Shown piece after piece: positions 16,235-24,117 of a DNA stretch of 64,000 nucleotides. The position numbers were made by a program, and so were the translations under genes. Origin of the DNA: Acidimicrobiales bacterium (GTDB lineage Bacteria; Actinomycetota; Acidimicrobiia; Acidimicrobiales; AC-14); NCBI GenBank assembly GCA_025463925.1, contig JAODBK010000001.1, positions 19,956 through 83,955 of the forward strand, in the 5' to 3' direction. Under the pieces are notes generated by a model. The model was not told the DNA's origin, did not search any database, and saw nothing but the letters and a program-made list of their open reading frames with translations. The stretch's first letter is position 1, and each line of letters begins with the position of its first letter.

Positions 16235-16250
16235 AGGGGTGATCACCCCT
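16235..16250. promoter_or_regulatory. 16-bp perfect palindrome AGGGGTGATCACCCCT (operator-like, copy 1)
   Basis: A perfect dyad between the divergent BY-kinase operon (minus) and the secreted-protein gene (plus). A GTG inside it at 16239 could in principle start the plus-strand gene, but the next in-frame GTG at 16278 is preferred because this palindrome looks regulatory. The core GGGGTGATCACCCC matches two other sites in the window. Confidence 0.5.
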
Positions 16251-16277
16251 GCTCGCTTCGGCAGCTTGTCGGTAAGC

Positions 16278-16766
16278 GTGGACTCTGTGATCCAACGCGT
16301 GCGACAGACACGGCCGACGAAGTGGCTCCTCCTCGGAGTACCCGTCCTCGTCGGGGTGCTCGCCATTCCCGCTGGGGGCCGCGCGACTCCGGTCGGGGCC
16401 AAAGATGACTTCGCCGGGGATGTCAACGGCGGCAGCACTATCACCGTCATCAACAACAGCGGGCCCGGCAGTGGCTGCAAACTCTCCGGAACCTCGCAAT
16501 ACGTGGAAGTGACGAAGCTCATCAACCCGACGGGAACGCACGGGCACACGGGTGACAGCGGTACAAATGCGATCAATGTCACGATCCACGGAACCACGTA
16601 CTCACTGTCGAGCTACGGGAGTCAGGTCCTCCTCGCCGCGGGGTCCTATCCCTGTGGCGGTCAGACGGAGACCGTGACATTTGTGCCGCAGAACTGCACG
16701 GGTACCGTGAGTCAGCCCTGCACGAACTACAGCCTCACGATCACGTATTCAGGGCCCACGTCGTAG
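16278..16766 (+). CDS. Secreted protein of unknown function
   Basis: A 162-residue protein from the GTG at 16278; an in-frame GTG at 16239 lies inside a palindromic operator-like site and is less likely. A basic start (QRVRQTRPTK) is followed by a hydrophobic segment WLLLGVPVLVGVLAIPAGG, which is a signal peptide or anchor. The mature part is Gly/Thr/Ser-rich and beta-prone, with TITVINNSGPGSGCKLSG and about four cysteines, including CGG and NCTG...PCTN pairs that could form disulfides outside the cell. I do not recognise the family. It is transcribed divergently from the polysaccharide operon and may share its regulatory sites. Confidence 0.65.
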   Translation: MDSVIQRVRQTRPTKWLLLGVPVLVGVLAIPAGGRATPVGAKDDFAGDVNGGSTITVINNSGPGSGCKLSGTSQYVEVTKLINPTGTHGHTGDSGTNAINVTIHGTTYSLSSYGSQVLLAAGSYPCGGQTETVTFVPQNCTGTVSQPCTNYSLTITYSGPTS

Positions 16767-17050
16767 CTTCGAGCGACGGTCTTAATCATCGTTCGGAGTG
16801 CGCCGAGTACCTCATCACTCTTCAGCACAGGATCGTGACCGGCTTGCCCTTCGTGGCTTCGTTGTCTGCGTCTGGCCCTTAGCTGGCTCATCTTCCCTCC
16901 CCCGACCAGCTTCACGTCGGGCGATGACTTTCCGGCCCAATAGCCCGCGCACTGATTGAGCAGACGTTCGATCCTCGCATCCAGTTCGCCAATCCAGCTC
17001 AGCCAAGTATCGAGCTGCATCGTGTCGGCCGTGCCGTCGATCGGCTCCAC
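16727..17050 (-). CDS. Hypothetical small protein (doubtful)
   Basis: The roughly 305 bases between the secreted-protein gene and the DUF4012 gene hold only this possible 107-codon gene, read from a GTG at 17050. The N-terminal half looks protein-like (TWLSWIGELDARIERLLNQC, amphipathic helix). The rest is basic and low in recognisable features. No good ribosome-binding site is present, and the last 40 nt overlap the opposite-strand gene. No homologue is recognised. It may be a spurious reading; nothing else is visible in this stretch. Confidence 0.25.
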   Translation of the reverse strand: MEPIDGTADTMQLDTWLSWIGELDARIERLLNQCAGYWAGKSSPDVKLVGGGKMSQLRARRRQRSHEGQAGHDPVLKSDEVLGALRTMIKTVARSYDVGPEYVIVRL

Positions 17051-17071
17051 GAGATGGAGATGTGAGCGCTA

Positions 17072-19006
17072 CTAAGCAAGGAAGCGGCCAAGCCAGCGGG
17101 TCCGAAGGAAGTCTCGCAACCCTCGCCTGACCGTCACGTTGACCACGAGGTCTGCGTTACGCGGTGCCAAGGTGTACGTCCGGCCGCGAATGTGTGCCGT
17201 CAGCACGTCAGACGACGTGCCGGGTTGCCGGCGCCACTGGAGGTGATAGGCGGACCCGGGCGCAACAGAACTCGGCAGTTCGTAGTTCACGACATAGGAC
17301 TTGGTGGATCCAGGCAACACGAAGGCATCGAGCCCGAACACCCGATACGGACCATCGCTCGCCATGCCCTCGTCGCGGACACCGGACTGCACGCCGATCA
17401 AGCGGGCGCCACCCGGCACGTAAATTCGCAGGTAGCCGTTGTAATACGGGTTGATCGTGCTGGCGGCTCCACTGTTGCGGTAGATCACTTCAACCTTGCC
17501 CACAAGGCGACCTCGGTCATCACGCTTCATTTCGTATGTCACGTCGCGCGTGAGTTCACGATTTGCTTTGCTCGATGTCAGATTGCTGTCGACAAGCATC
17601 AAGAAGTCGCCACTCGTCTCCGGCAACGCTCCCGAAAGGGCGGTGCCGGCGACAGCGGCCTGTCGGCTTCGGTCGACGAACCACGTCTGCAGGCCGCCTA
17701 TCCCAACTGATTTGCCGAGGCTGGTCGCGAGTCCAGGCACTTGGGAGCCCGAGAGCTGGAAGACTCGATCGAAGACCTCGTGTGAGAGGTTCGTCAGGAA
17801 CTTTTTCGGCGGGTTGTCCTTCGGCTGCTTGAGTTCGACCTCGTACAACACCCGATCGGCGAACTCCGGTTCGCTAATCGGTTGTGCATAACCGGGCACC
17901 TGCACCGGTCCTACAACGCCGACCAAGCTGGCCATTGTGTCGTTGGTGATCGCGACGACTCCGTCGACTGTCCCGCCGCCCTGCCGTCTGAACATCTCTC
18001 GAGCTGTCGCCGCCGTCGTCGGGAAGTCGGGCCACCAGTTGACATTGGAAATGCCCCACCAACTTGGGAGAGAACGCCGGAGCGCTTGCGGTGGTGTCAT
18101 CGGCGGATCGGGCGGCGGTAACGCATCAAGCGAGTCATAGCGCTCGAGCTTCACGGTGCCGTGGTTGAAGTGGACGATGCCGAACGAGCCGATGAAGCCG
18201 CCGGTCGCCCGCAACTCCATCGTGTCCTGCGAGAGCAACAGGATCTTGGCATCGGTGGTCGGCGCAGTGAGATCGCCGAGCAACGACAGCCCACGACGTG
18301 CCCCGTCGAGTTGCTTGCGGGCCTGGTCGACGACCTTGATCATCGATCTGGCAGCGCCCGACACCGGCGGCAGCATGGCGCCGGCCGGCCCGTTCAACCG
18401 GTGACGGGCCGAGTCGAGCTTCTGCTCGGCGTCGGTGAGCGCACCCGTCGATCGGATGGCTGCGCCGTTGAACGCCGACAGGTCGTGGCCGTCGATGCCG
18501 GCGGCGCCGTGGGTTGGGAACGAGGCCGCCGCCGCGGCAAGCACCCGGCCGGCGGCCACTGCGTCGCGCCCGGCGTCGCTGGCGCTCGTGATTGCCCGAC
18601 CGGGGCTGCCGATCAGCGGCACCGGCGCCAGCACGTTCAGCGGGAAGGTCTGGCCTTTCCGCTTGGCCGAGCGCAACTTGGCGTCGGCGGCGTCGAGCGC
18701 CGACTTGGTGGCGGCGTCGTCCTTTCCGCTCAGCGCGGTCTTGGCCGCGACCAGTTGCGTCTTGGCGAGGTTGAGCTCACGACGGGCCGCCAACAGCTTG
18801 TCGGCGGCGACGATGGCCAGCAGGCCGAGAAAGATCGTGAGCACCGGCGCGACCGGACCTTGCAAGAAGCGCGGGAGGTCGCGACGCCGGCGACGGCTGG
18901 CCGACGAGCGCGATCGTGAACTCGATCGCGACTGTTGGCCCCGGTGATGGTGATGCCGGTGGCTCGAGTAGTGGCTCGTCCTAGACGAACTCGGAGACGT
19001 CGGCAT
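17072..19006 (-). CDS. DUF4012 domain-containing membrane protein
   Basis: A 644-residue protein. The N-terminus is a His/Ser/Arg-rich cytoplasmic tail of about 45 residues, followed by one transmembrane helix (about 52-72: VAPVLTIFLGLLAIVAA) and a large extracytoplasmic region. That region has an Ala-rich helical segment (about 73-240) and then the DUF4012 core with LLLSQDTMELRATGGFIGSF, SWWGISNVNWWPDFPTTA and GGGTVDGVVAITNDTMA. DUF4012 proteins are common in Actinobacteria and often lie in polysaccharide loci. Their fold recalls LytR-CpsA-Psr proteins, but the role is not established. The start overlaps the sigma-like gene by 26 nt. Confidence 0.85.
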   Translation of the reverse strand: MPTSPSSSRTSHYSSHRHHHHRGQQSRSSSRSRSSASRRRRRDLPRFLQGPVAPVLTIFLGLLAIVAADKLLAARRELNLAKTQLVAAKTALSGKDDAATKSALDAADAKLRSAKRKGQTFPLNVLAPVPLIGSPGRAITSASDAGRDAVAAGRVLAAAAASFPTHGAAGIDGHDLSAFNGAAIRSTGALTDAEQKLDSARHRLNGPAGAMLPPVSGAARSMIKVVDQARKQLDGARRGLSLLGDLTAPTTDAKILLLSQDTMELRATGGFIGSFGIVHFNHGTVKLERYDSLDALPPPDPPMTPPQALRRSLPSWWGISNVNWWPDFPTTAATAREMFRRQGGGTVDGVVAITNDTMASLVGVVGPVQVPGYAQPISEPEFADRVLYEVELKQPKDNPPKKFLTNLSHEVFDRVFQLSGSQVPGLATSLGKSVGIGGLQTWFVDRSRQAAVAGTALSGALPETSGDFLMLVDSNLTSSKANRELTRDVTYEMKRDDRGRLVGKVEVIYRNSGAASTINPYYNGYLRIYVPGGARLIGVQSGVRDEGMASDGPYRVFGLDAFVLPGSTKSYVVNYELPSSVAPGSAYHLQWRRQPGTSSDVLTAHIRGRTYTLAPRNADLVVNVTVRRGLRDFLRTRWLGRFLA

Positions 19007-19358
19007 CGGCCCACTCCTCCAGTGGCTGGCCCAGCGCGACGATCCGCCGGATGGCGGCGTTGCGAACCCGGTAGACGTGACGGGGGCTGCGGCGGATGTG
19101 CCGGGCGATGGCGGCGGGCGCCAGGCCTTCGATGTACCAGTGCAGGAGCACGAGCTGCTCCTCGTGCGTCAGCCAGGCCATGCGGGCCCGCAGCTCGGCT
19201 CGCGCGTCGAGGTCGTCGAGCAGCGACGCGTGGAACGGGAAGCGGTCGCTCGACGAGCCCGACGAGCCGCTGATGGTGACGACCGAGCCACCGGTCGGGC
19301 GGACGAAGTCGTTGAACCGCGTGAGGGTGCGCTCGACGTCGGCGTAGGTGGCCAGCAC
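18981..19358 (-). CDS. Sigma-70 region 4-like DNA-binding protein
   Basis: A 125-residue protein. Residues about 50-110 form a sigma region 4 type helix-turn-helix: ARMAWLTHEEQLVLLHWYIEG, LAPAAIARHIRRSPRHVYRVR. The usual region 2 (core-binding, -10 recognition) is absent, so it is not a complete sigma factor and more likely acts as a co-regulator. The GTG start at 19358 overlaps the stop of the upstream LuxR gene by one base (TAGTG). It is co-transcribed with that regulator and with the DUF4012 gene. Confidence 0.7.
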   Translation of the reverse strand: MLATYADVERTLTRFNDFVRPTGGSVVTISGSSGSSSDRFPFHASLLDDLDARAELRARMAWLTHEEQLVLLHWYIEGLAPAAIARHIRRSPRHVYRVRNAAIRRIVALGQPLEEWADADVSEFV

Positions 19359-20071
19359 TACTCCACCCCCACCAGCACCGACGCGGCCGTCGCCCGCGCT
19401 GGCGCCGCGATCAAGAGCAGGCCGTGCCCGATGGCGATCGACACCGCGTGGGCCTGGGTGCGCACACCGAGCTTGTCGAAGATGCGGATCTTGTGGTTCT
19501 CGACCGTCTTCATCGCCACGCCGAGGCGGCGGGCCACCGCCTTGGTGCTGAGCCCGTCAGCCATCGCGCTGAGCACGTCGGCCTCGCGCGGCGTGAGCTC
19601 GGGACGACGGAGCCGCGCCCCGCCGGCGATGGCCCCGGGCTCGGACCGCAACCGTCGCCACTGTTGCAGGATCGTGCCGGCCGCGGTCGGGTGCAGCACC
19701 GCGGCGCCGGCCGCCACCGACACGATCGCGTCGGTCAGCGTCGACGGCGCGGTGTCGTAGAGGAGGTAACCCGACGCCCCCCGCGCCAGCAGCGACGTGA
19801 GCCGCTCGGGCGACGGGTCGTCGCACAGCACGATGGCGCGGGCACCGCTGGCCAGCACGCCATCGAGGTGATCCTCGACGTTCCCATCGGCGAGCAGTCC
19901 ACCGGCGATGACGACGTCGGGTTGCTCCTCCGCGCACAGTGCAATGAGCTCGGCGCCACTCGACGTCTCCCCCACGACGTACACGCCGCCGTCCGTGCCG
20001 AGCACCAGCCGCAAGACGCTGCGGATCAAGGTGTCGGCATCGGCAACCACGACACGGACACCGCGGCTCAT
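19358..20071 (-). CDS. LuxR/NarL-type transcriptional regulator with atypical receiver
   Basis: A 237-residue protein. A receiver-like N-terminal domain (VRVVVADADTLIRSVLRLVL, then PDVVIAGGLL) precedes a LuxR helix-turn-helix (about 160-225: ELTPREADVLSAMADGLSTK, TVENHKIRIFDKLGVRTQA). At the place where response regulators carry the phospho-acceptor Asp (about residue 57), there is Gly. Normal phosphorylation is therefore unlikely. I chose the ATG at 20071; a GTG one codon earlier is also possible. It starts the unit that continues into the sigma-like and DUF4012 genes. A palindromic operator-like site lies 65-80 bp upstream. Confidence 0.85.
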   Translation of the reverse strand: MSRGVRVVVADADTLIRSVLRLVLGTDGGVYVVGETSSGAELIALCAEEQPDVVIAGGLLADGNVEDHLDGVLASGARAIVLCDDPSPERLTSLLARGASGYLLYDTAPSTLTDAIVSVAAGAAVLHPTAAGTILQQWRRLRSEPGAIAGGARLRRPELTPREADVLSAMADGLSTKAVARRLGVAMKTVENHKIRIFDKLGVRTQAHAVSIAIGHGLLLIAAPARATAASVLVGVE

Positions 20072-20125
20072 CACAACGTCAACCTAAGGACGATCGGCGC
20101 CGACGCCCAGAGGGTGGTCTCCCTA

Positions 20126-20150
20126 CCCCCAAGCTTGGGGGAGTGACCCC
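20126..20150. promoter_or_regulatory. Overlapping palindromes upstream of a LuxR gene (operator-like, copy 3)
   Basis: CCCCCAAGCTTGGGGG (20126-20141) is a perfect 16-bp palindrome. It overlaps GGGGGAGTGACCCC (20137-20150), which fits the GGGGKRRTSACCCC pattern found twice before the BY-kinase operon. The sequence ACCCCCAAG also recurs next to the site at 16132. It lies in the 91-bp gap between two LuxR-type genes, so it may be an autoregulatory site. Confidence 0.5.
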
Positions 20151-20162
20151 AGGGTGAAATAC

Positions 20163-20771
20163 CTAACGCATGTCGAGCAGGCCGTACTGGTGCACGCGCA
20201 CGACGGCCTGGGCGCGGTTGCGCGCGCCGAGCTTGCGGAAGAGGCGGCTCTGCAGGTTCTCCACCGTCTTGATGGAGATGCCGAGCGCCGCCGCCGTCTG
20301 CTTCACCGTCTCGCCGCGGTCGATCGACTTCAAGATGTCGATCTCGCGCGCCGTCAGACACACCGCCGGCTCGGCCTCGACCTCCGGGCGGGCCCGCGCC
20401 AGGTCGGCCAGCAGTCGCGCCTGCGACGCCGTGATCCGGGTGCCGCCGCGGGCTACGACGTCGATCGCCGAGAGCAGGTCGAGCGGATCGCTGTCGGCGT
20501 GCAGCACCGCGTCGGCGCCGTCGACGACCGCGGCCGCGACCTCGGCGTCGTCCATCTCCACGGGCGCCATGACGACGACGGGGTGGGCCAGCTGGCGGGC
20601 CACCTCCCAGTAGTCGGCCTCGGCGCCCAGCAGGACCGTCACGAGCATGTTGGGTGTCGGCGCCGGGTCGCTCGGGCCGCGCACCGGCACCCGACTCGTC
20701 TGCAAGACGTGGACGATGAGGTCGCGAGCGAAACCGGCCGGCCCCACCAGCACTGCTTCTACGTCGGACAT
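20163..20771 (-). CDS. LuxR-type transcriptional regulator with degenerate receiver
   Basis: A 202-residue protein. The N-terminal 125 residues have the length and alternating hydrophobic pattern of a receiver domain (AVLVGPAGFARDLIVHVLQT, VVVMAPVEMDDAE), but the acidic pocket and phospho-acceptor Asp are not evident. The C-terminus is a LuxR helix-turn-helix (CLTAREIDILKSIDRGETVK, TVENLQSRLFRKLGARNRAQ). It follows the LuxR gene at 20776-21411 after 4 nt and precedes the third LuxR gene by 91 bp, with an operator-like palindrome in that gap. The target is unknown; the adjacent polysaccharide genes are plausible. Confidence 0.83.
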   Translation of the reverse strand: MSDVEAVLVGPAGFARDLIVHVLQTSRVPVRGPSDPAPTPNMLVTVLLGAEADYWEVARQLAHPVVVMAPVEMDDAEVAAAVVDGADAVLHADSDPLDLLSAIDVVARGGTRITASQARLLADLARARPEVEAEPAVCLTAREIDILKSIDRGETVKQTAAALGISIKTVENLQSRLFRKLGARNRAQAVVRVHQYGLLDMR

Positions 20772-20775
20772 GTGG

Positions 20776-21411
20776 TCATCCGGCCTCCGTTTGGGTCTCC
20801 GGTACGAGCAGACCTTGGCGGAGGGCGACGGCGATGGCGTGTGCCTGGTTCTGCACTTCGAGCTTGCCGAAGATGCGCTGCTTGTGGTTTTCGACGGTCT
20901 TCGGGCTGATGCCGAGCTTCTCGGAGACCTCGCGGGTGGTGCCGCCGAGGCCGATCAGCCGGAGCACCTCGACCTCGCGCGGGGTGAGGAGCGGGCGTTC
21001 GCAGGGCAGCGCCGCCGGATCTGGGAGGGACGCGACGGGATGCCGGCGGCCCGGTGAGCGGAGGATGTCGATGACCGGGCCGTAGCCGTTGGTGCGAGCG
21101 ACCAGCGCACGCGCCCCGGCCTGGTACGCGCGCGCCCCGGCCGCCTTGTCGAGCGCGACGTACACGCCGATGACGCGCAGCGACCTCTGACGCTTGCGGA
21201 GCGCGGCGATGAGGCGGGCCACATCCCATTCGATGGCGTCCACCTCGAGGATGACCGCGTCGGGACGGTGCTCCTCACACGCCGCGACCAATTCCCGCGC
21301 ATCTGCGGCGGTCGCCACGACTTCCATGTCCGGTTCCGCTCCGAGGATCAACGCGACCCCCTCACGAAACAGTCGGTGCCGTTCCTGCACCACCACTCTT
21401 GCTCGCGCCAC
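20776..21411 (-). CDS. LuxR/NarL-type transcriptional regulator with Glu at the phospho-acceptor position
   Basis: A 211-residue protein: receiver-like domain (ARVVVQERHRLFREGVALIL, then PDAVILEVDAIEWDVARLIAAL) followed by a LuxR helix-turn-helix (LLTPREVEVLRLIGLGGTTR, TVENHKQRIFGKLEVQNQA). The residue aligned with the phosphorylated Asp is Glu56. Glu can mimic the phosphorylated state, and the N-terminal acidic pair is replaced by Gln-Glu. It may therefore be constitutively active or ligand-controlled. It is first in a run of three LuxR-type genes. The 283 bp upstream of it contain no gene. Confidence 0.85.
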   Translation of the reverse strand: MARARVVVQERHRLFREGVALILGAEPDMEVVATAADARELVAACEEHRPDAVILEVDAIEWDVARLIAALRKRQRSLRVIGVYVALDKAAGARAYQAGARALVARTNGYGPVIDILRSPGRRHPVASLPDPAALPCERPLLTPREVEVLRLIGLGGTTREVSEKLGISPKTVENHKQRIFGKLEVQNQAHAIAVALRQGLLVPETQTEAG

Positions 21412-21694
21412 AGACCCCTCGTTCCCAGACTCGGGGCCCCGCCTATGTGGCTCTCCTGCACCCCCCAGTGGCGAGGCCGAGCGATTGTCACCCTACGTGG
21501 CAGTCACGAAACGGGCAATGGGTGTTTTCCGCACCCAGGCACGATCCCTGGACGCCTTCCAGGTGATCTGTGCGCGACGCGTGACGGTGAGGCCGCGATC
21601 CGTCGACCTTCGGCAACTGAAAACGGTCAAATGGGTCCAAGGACTTCACCATGTGAATCGACGATGAACGTCGGTAGATGCCAGCCGTTTCCAA

Positions 21695-22375
21695 TCAGCG
21701 GTTGAACAGCGGCATCAGCTGTGCCACCTGCGCGGCTGACGGCGGCGCAGCCAGCACGCTGCGGTAGTCCGCGGAGTGCACCTGCCAGTAGGCAAACGCC
21801 TCGGCGAAGTCGCCGGCGGGTGTCGAGAAGTCGGTGCAGCCGCTGCAGCTGAACCACGCGGTGCTCGCGATGCCGCGGAGCCGGCGCCACTCGGCGCGCC
21901 GGGCGTCGCTGTTGAACGCGATGTCGACGGCATGGCCGACCTCATGGGCGAGGATGCGGGCGGTGTAGGCCACGCCCTCGCCGGGTCGCACGTAGATGTT
22001 GATCCGCCGCGTGCCGGGCTCGGTGAGGCCGTAGTACCCAGCGCGCGCCGGCAGGAAGTGGACCGTGAAGCCGGTCGACGCGATGGGGTAGTGGATCAGC
22101 TGCAGCGCCTGGTTGCCGACCTGCTCCTCCCACGTCGCTCCCGTCGTGGCCGGGGCCGTCGGCGGCGGCGTGAACGCAACCTTCGCTCGCGCCGTGGTCG
22201 GCGCGACGGTCGTGCTCGTGACCGGCGCGGCCGTCGACGAGGTTGTCGACGGCAGCGGCGAGGCCACCGCGATCCCGCGCGAACCGAGCTGGGTCACGAG
22301 GATCGGGACGCGCTCGAGCAGCGTGAACGTCGACGCGATGATCGCGACGACGGCGGCGCTGACACGGACGAGCAC
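21695..22375 (-). CDS. Secreted metallopeptidase-like protein (HExxH)
   Basis: A 226-residue protein from a GTG at 22375. A short hydrophobic N-terminal segment (SAAVVAIIASTFTLL) is a signal or anchor, followed by a Pro/Thr/Ser/Ala-rich linker (about 38-80) of the kind that spans the cell wall. The globular part contains ARILAHEVGHAVDIAF with HEVGH at 144-148, a zinc-peptidase motif, and paired cysteines SCSGC. A Glu/Asp third ligand may be in FAEAFAYWQ. The domain resembles small 'SprT/anthrax-like' zinc proteins, but the exact family is not recognised. It is probably exported; the substrate is unknown. Confidence 0.65.
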   Translation of the reverse strand: MLVRVSAAVVAIIASTFTLLERVPILVTQLGSRGIAVASPLPSTTSSTAAPVTSTTVAPTTARAKVAFTPPPTAPATTGATWEEQVGNQALQLIHYPIASTGFTVHFLPARAGYYGLTEPGTRRINIYVRPGEGVAYTARILAHEVGHAVDIAFNSDARRAEWRRLRGIASTAWFSCSGCTDFSTPAGDFAEAFAYWQVHSADYRSVLAAPPSAAQVAQLMPLFNR

Positions 22376-22496
22376 CCGTTCCCATCGCCGGAAATGCCGG
22401 GGTTCTTAGGGCGCGGGCCCAACCGTGCGACTGATGCGTTTCCCGCTCAAGGCCGGCCGTCAACCGGCCGATACTGCGCGCGATTTCGCGCCTGGA

Positions 22497-23252
22497 TCAG
22501 GCCTCGGAACGGCTGAACCGGACGCACAGCCCCCCGACGCCCATGGCCATGAGCGCGAGCGCGAGCTGCGGGAAGATCGGCCGGCCGGTGAACGGCAGCG
22601 CCGGCGCCGCAGGGGCCGCGTGCACGACCGCCGGCGCGCGCACCGGCGCCGAGCGGGTGATCACGTCGCCCAGGACCTGCGGCGGTGCGGTCGTCGGGAT
22701 GGTCCTCGACGTCGAATCGTCGACCACGACCACCGCAGTCTCGGCCGGAGTCGCCTCGGCCCGGGTGCCGTCGGAGCCGGTGGCCACGACGGAGTTGCGG
22801 AGCGGGCCGGTGATCGAGGCCGGGTCGTCCACGGTGACGGTGAGCGTGGCCCGCCAGACCGAGTAGCCCATGTCGCCGACCGTCCACGTGACCCGTCGGC
22901 CGTCGATGGACGCCGGAGAAGTCGAGTCCTGGGCCTTCGGCGTGACGCCGGCCGGCAGCTCGTCGACGACCTGCACGCCGGGCACGGCGGCGTCGCCGTC
23001 GGGGGAGGCCGAGATCTCGATCCGGTAGGTCAGCGTGGGCGAGGCTTCGCCCGAGCCGGGCGTGACCTTCACCTCGGCCCGGTCGACCGAGATGCTGGCG
23101 CTGAGCGGTTGGACCGCCGCCGCGGCGCGCCCTGGCGCCAGGCCGGCAACCCCCCCGGTGCCGGCCAGGGCCAGGCTGACCAAGGAAACGAGCGCCCGCA
23201 AAGGTCGCCGCCTGAGCCTATCGGCCCGTCCTCCCGCCATGGTCTGCCCCAT
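22497..23252 (-). CDS. LPFTG-anchored surface protein with DUF11-type repeat domain
   Basis: A 251-residue protein from the ATG at 23252; the frame is open upstream. It has a signal peptide (RPLRALVSLVSLALAGTGGVAG), then one beta-sandwich domain of the conserved-repeat type (YRIEISASPDGDAAVPGVQV, VDELPAGVTPKAQD, VTWTVGDMGY). A Pro/Ala/Val linker follows, then a C-terminal sorting signal: LPFTG, a hydrophobic helix (PQLALALMAMGVGGLCV) and a basic tail RFSRSEA. This is the pattern recognised by sortases, so the protein is likely fixed to the cell wall. No sortase gene is in the window. Confidence 0.75.
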   Translation of the reverse strand: MGQTMAGGRADRLRRRPLRALVSLVSLALAGTGGVAGLAPGRAAAAVQPLSASISVDRAEVKVTPGSGEASPTLTYRIEISASPDGDAAVPGVQVVDELPAGVTPKAQDSTSPASIDGRRVTWTVGDMGYSVWRATLTVTVDDPASITGPLRNSVVATGSDGTRAEATPAETAVVVVDDSTSRTIPTTAPPQVLGDVITRSAPVRAPAVVHAAPAAPALPFTGRPIFPQLALALMAMGVGGLCVRFSRSEA

Positions 23253-23382
23253 CGTTCGCACCCTGATCCGTCGTCCGTTGCGGCCGCACACCCCGCAGGT
23301 TCGTGCACGCCCCGCCCCGCCTGAACCCCGGTGCGAAATTCTCACTCAAGTGTGGGGGGCGACATGCCGATACCACAACGGG

Positions 23383-24030
23383 TCATTCGACCCATCGCGC
23401 GCTCGCGTTCGGCCGGAGCGCCGCGGCGGTGGTTCCGATCACCAGCCCGAGCAGCAGCCCACCGACGACGTCGGTGAAGGTGTGCGCTCCAACGGCCACC
23501 CGCGTGTATCCGATGACGAGCACGACGACTGCGCCCGCGGTCGACAGGAAAAGCCGCCGGCGTGGAGTCGTGCCGAGGACCACGACGGCGACGGTGACCA
23601 CCGCGGCGATGCCGACGACGTGCCCGGAGGGAAAGGTGTACGGCGGGTGCACGAGCTGGGCCACGCCCGTCCGAGGGACGATCGACGTACGAGACTCACG
23701 ACCGACCGCGCGCTTGAGGACGATCTCCAGCACGCCGGCCACCGATGGGGTCGCGAGACACCAGACAATCAGCGCAACCGATCGGCGCAACGCGACGGCG
23801 AGCATCGCGACCAGCACGGTCAGCACCGCGACGACGCGCGCCGAGCCGAGGAGCGTCACGTGGCCGGCCCAGTCGCGCGGGCTCGACTCCTGCTTCAGGA
23901 ACAGGAAGTCGTCGACCGTCTTGTCGAGTCGCAACGGCTCGGTGCGGTGCGCGACCGCCAGCGCGAGGGCGATGAACGCGACTGCCACGATCGACGCGAC
24001 CGCGAGCAGCCGCTTGCGCTTCGCGGTCAC
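23383..24030 (-). CDS. PAP2 family phosphatase (membrane)
   Basis: A 215-residue integral membrane protein with the three PAP2 motifs: KRAVGRESR, PSGH (in YTFPSGHVVGIAA) and TRVAVGAHTFTDVVGG. The family dephosphorylates lipid phosphates such as undecaprenyl pyrophosphate or phosphatidic acid at the outer membrane face. Next to a polysaccharide locus, recycling of the undecaprenyl carrier is an attractive role, but this is inference. The first Met at 24030 precedes a hydrophobic segment and is used as the start. Confidence 0.85.
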   Translation of the reverse strand: MTAKRKRLLAVASIVAVAFIALALAVAHRTEPLRLDKTVDDFLFLKQESSPRDWAGHVTLLGSARVVAVLTVLVAMLAVALRRSVALIVWCLATPSVAGVLEIVLKRAVGRESRTSIVPRTGVAQLVHPPYTFPSGHVVGIAAVVTVAVVVLGTTPRRRLFLSTAGAVVVLVIGYTRVAVGAHTFTDVVGGLLLGLVIGTTAAALRPNASARWVE

Positions 24031-24080
24031 GGGTCGCTGACGTTACCGGGCCGCGCTCGGGGGGGGGAATGTCACCTGTC

Positions 24081-24102
24081 GCCCTCCGGGCCGGGTGAGG
24101 GC
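24081..24102. terminator. Possible terminator hairpin after clpB
   Basis: GCCCTC and GAGGGC form a 6-bp stem with a 10-nt G/C-rich loop, 16-37 bp past the clpB stop. On the plus strand it is followed by CTTCTTT; on the minus strand by no clear T-run. It is weak and could instead be bidirectional or chance. Confidence 0.3.
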
Positions 24103-24117
24103 CTTCTTTGGTGCGAG

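Noticed and set aside
22447..22473. Sigma-28-like promoter TCAA-N16-GCCGATA on the plus strand.
   Set aside because: It points into the 3' end of the opposite-strand LPFTG gene and no plus-strand gene follows; probably chance or a different element.
24059..24067. Run of nine G residues downstream of clpB.
   Set aside because: A simple homopolymer in a G/C-rich gap; no associated structure or gene.
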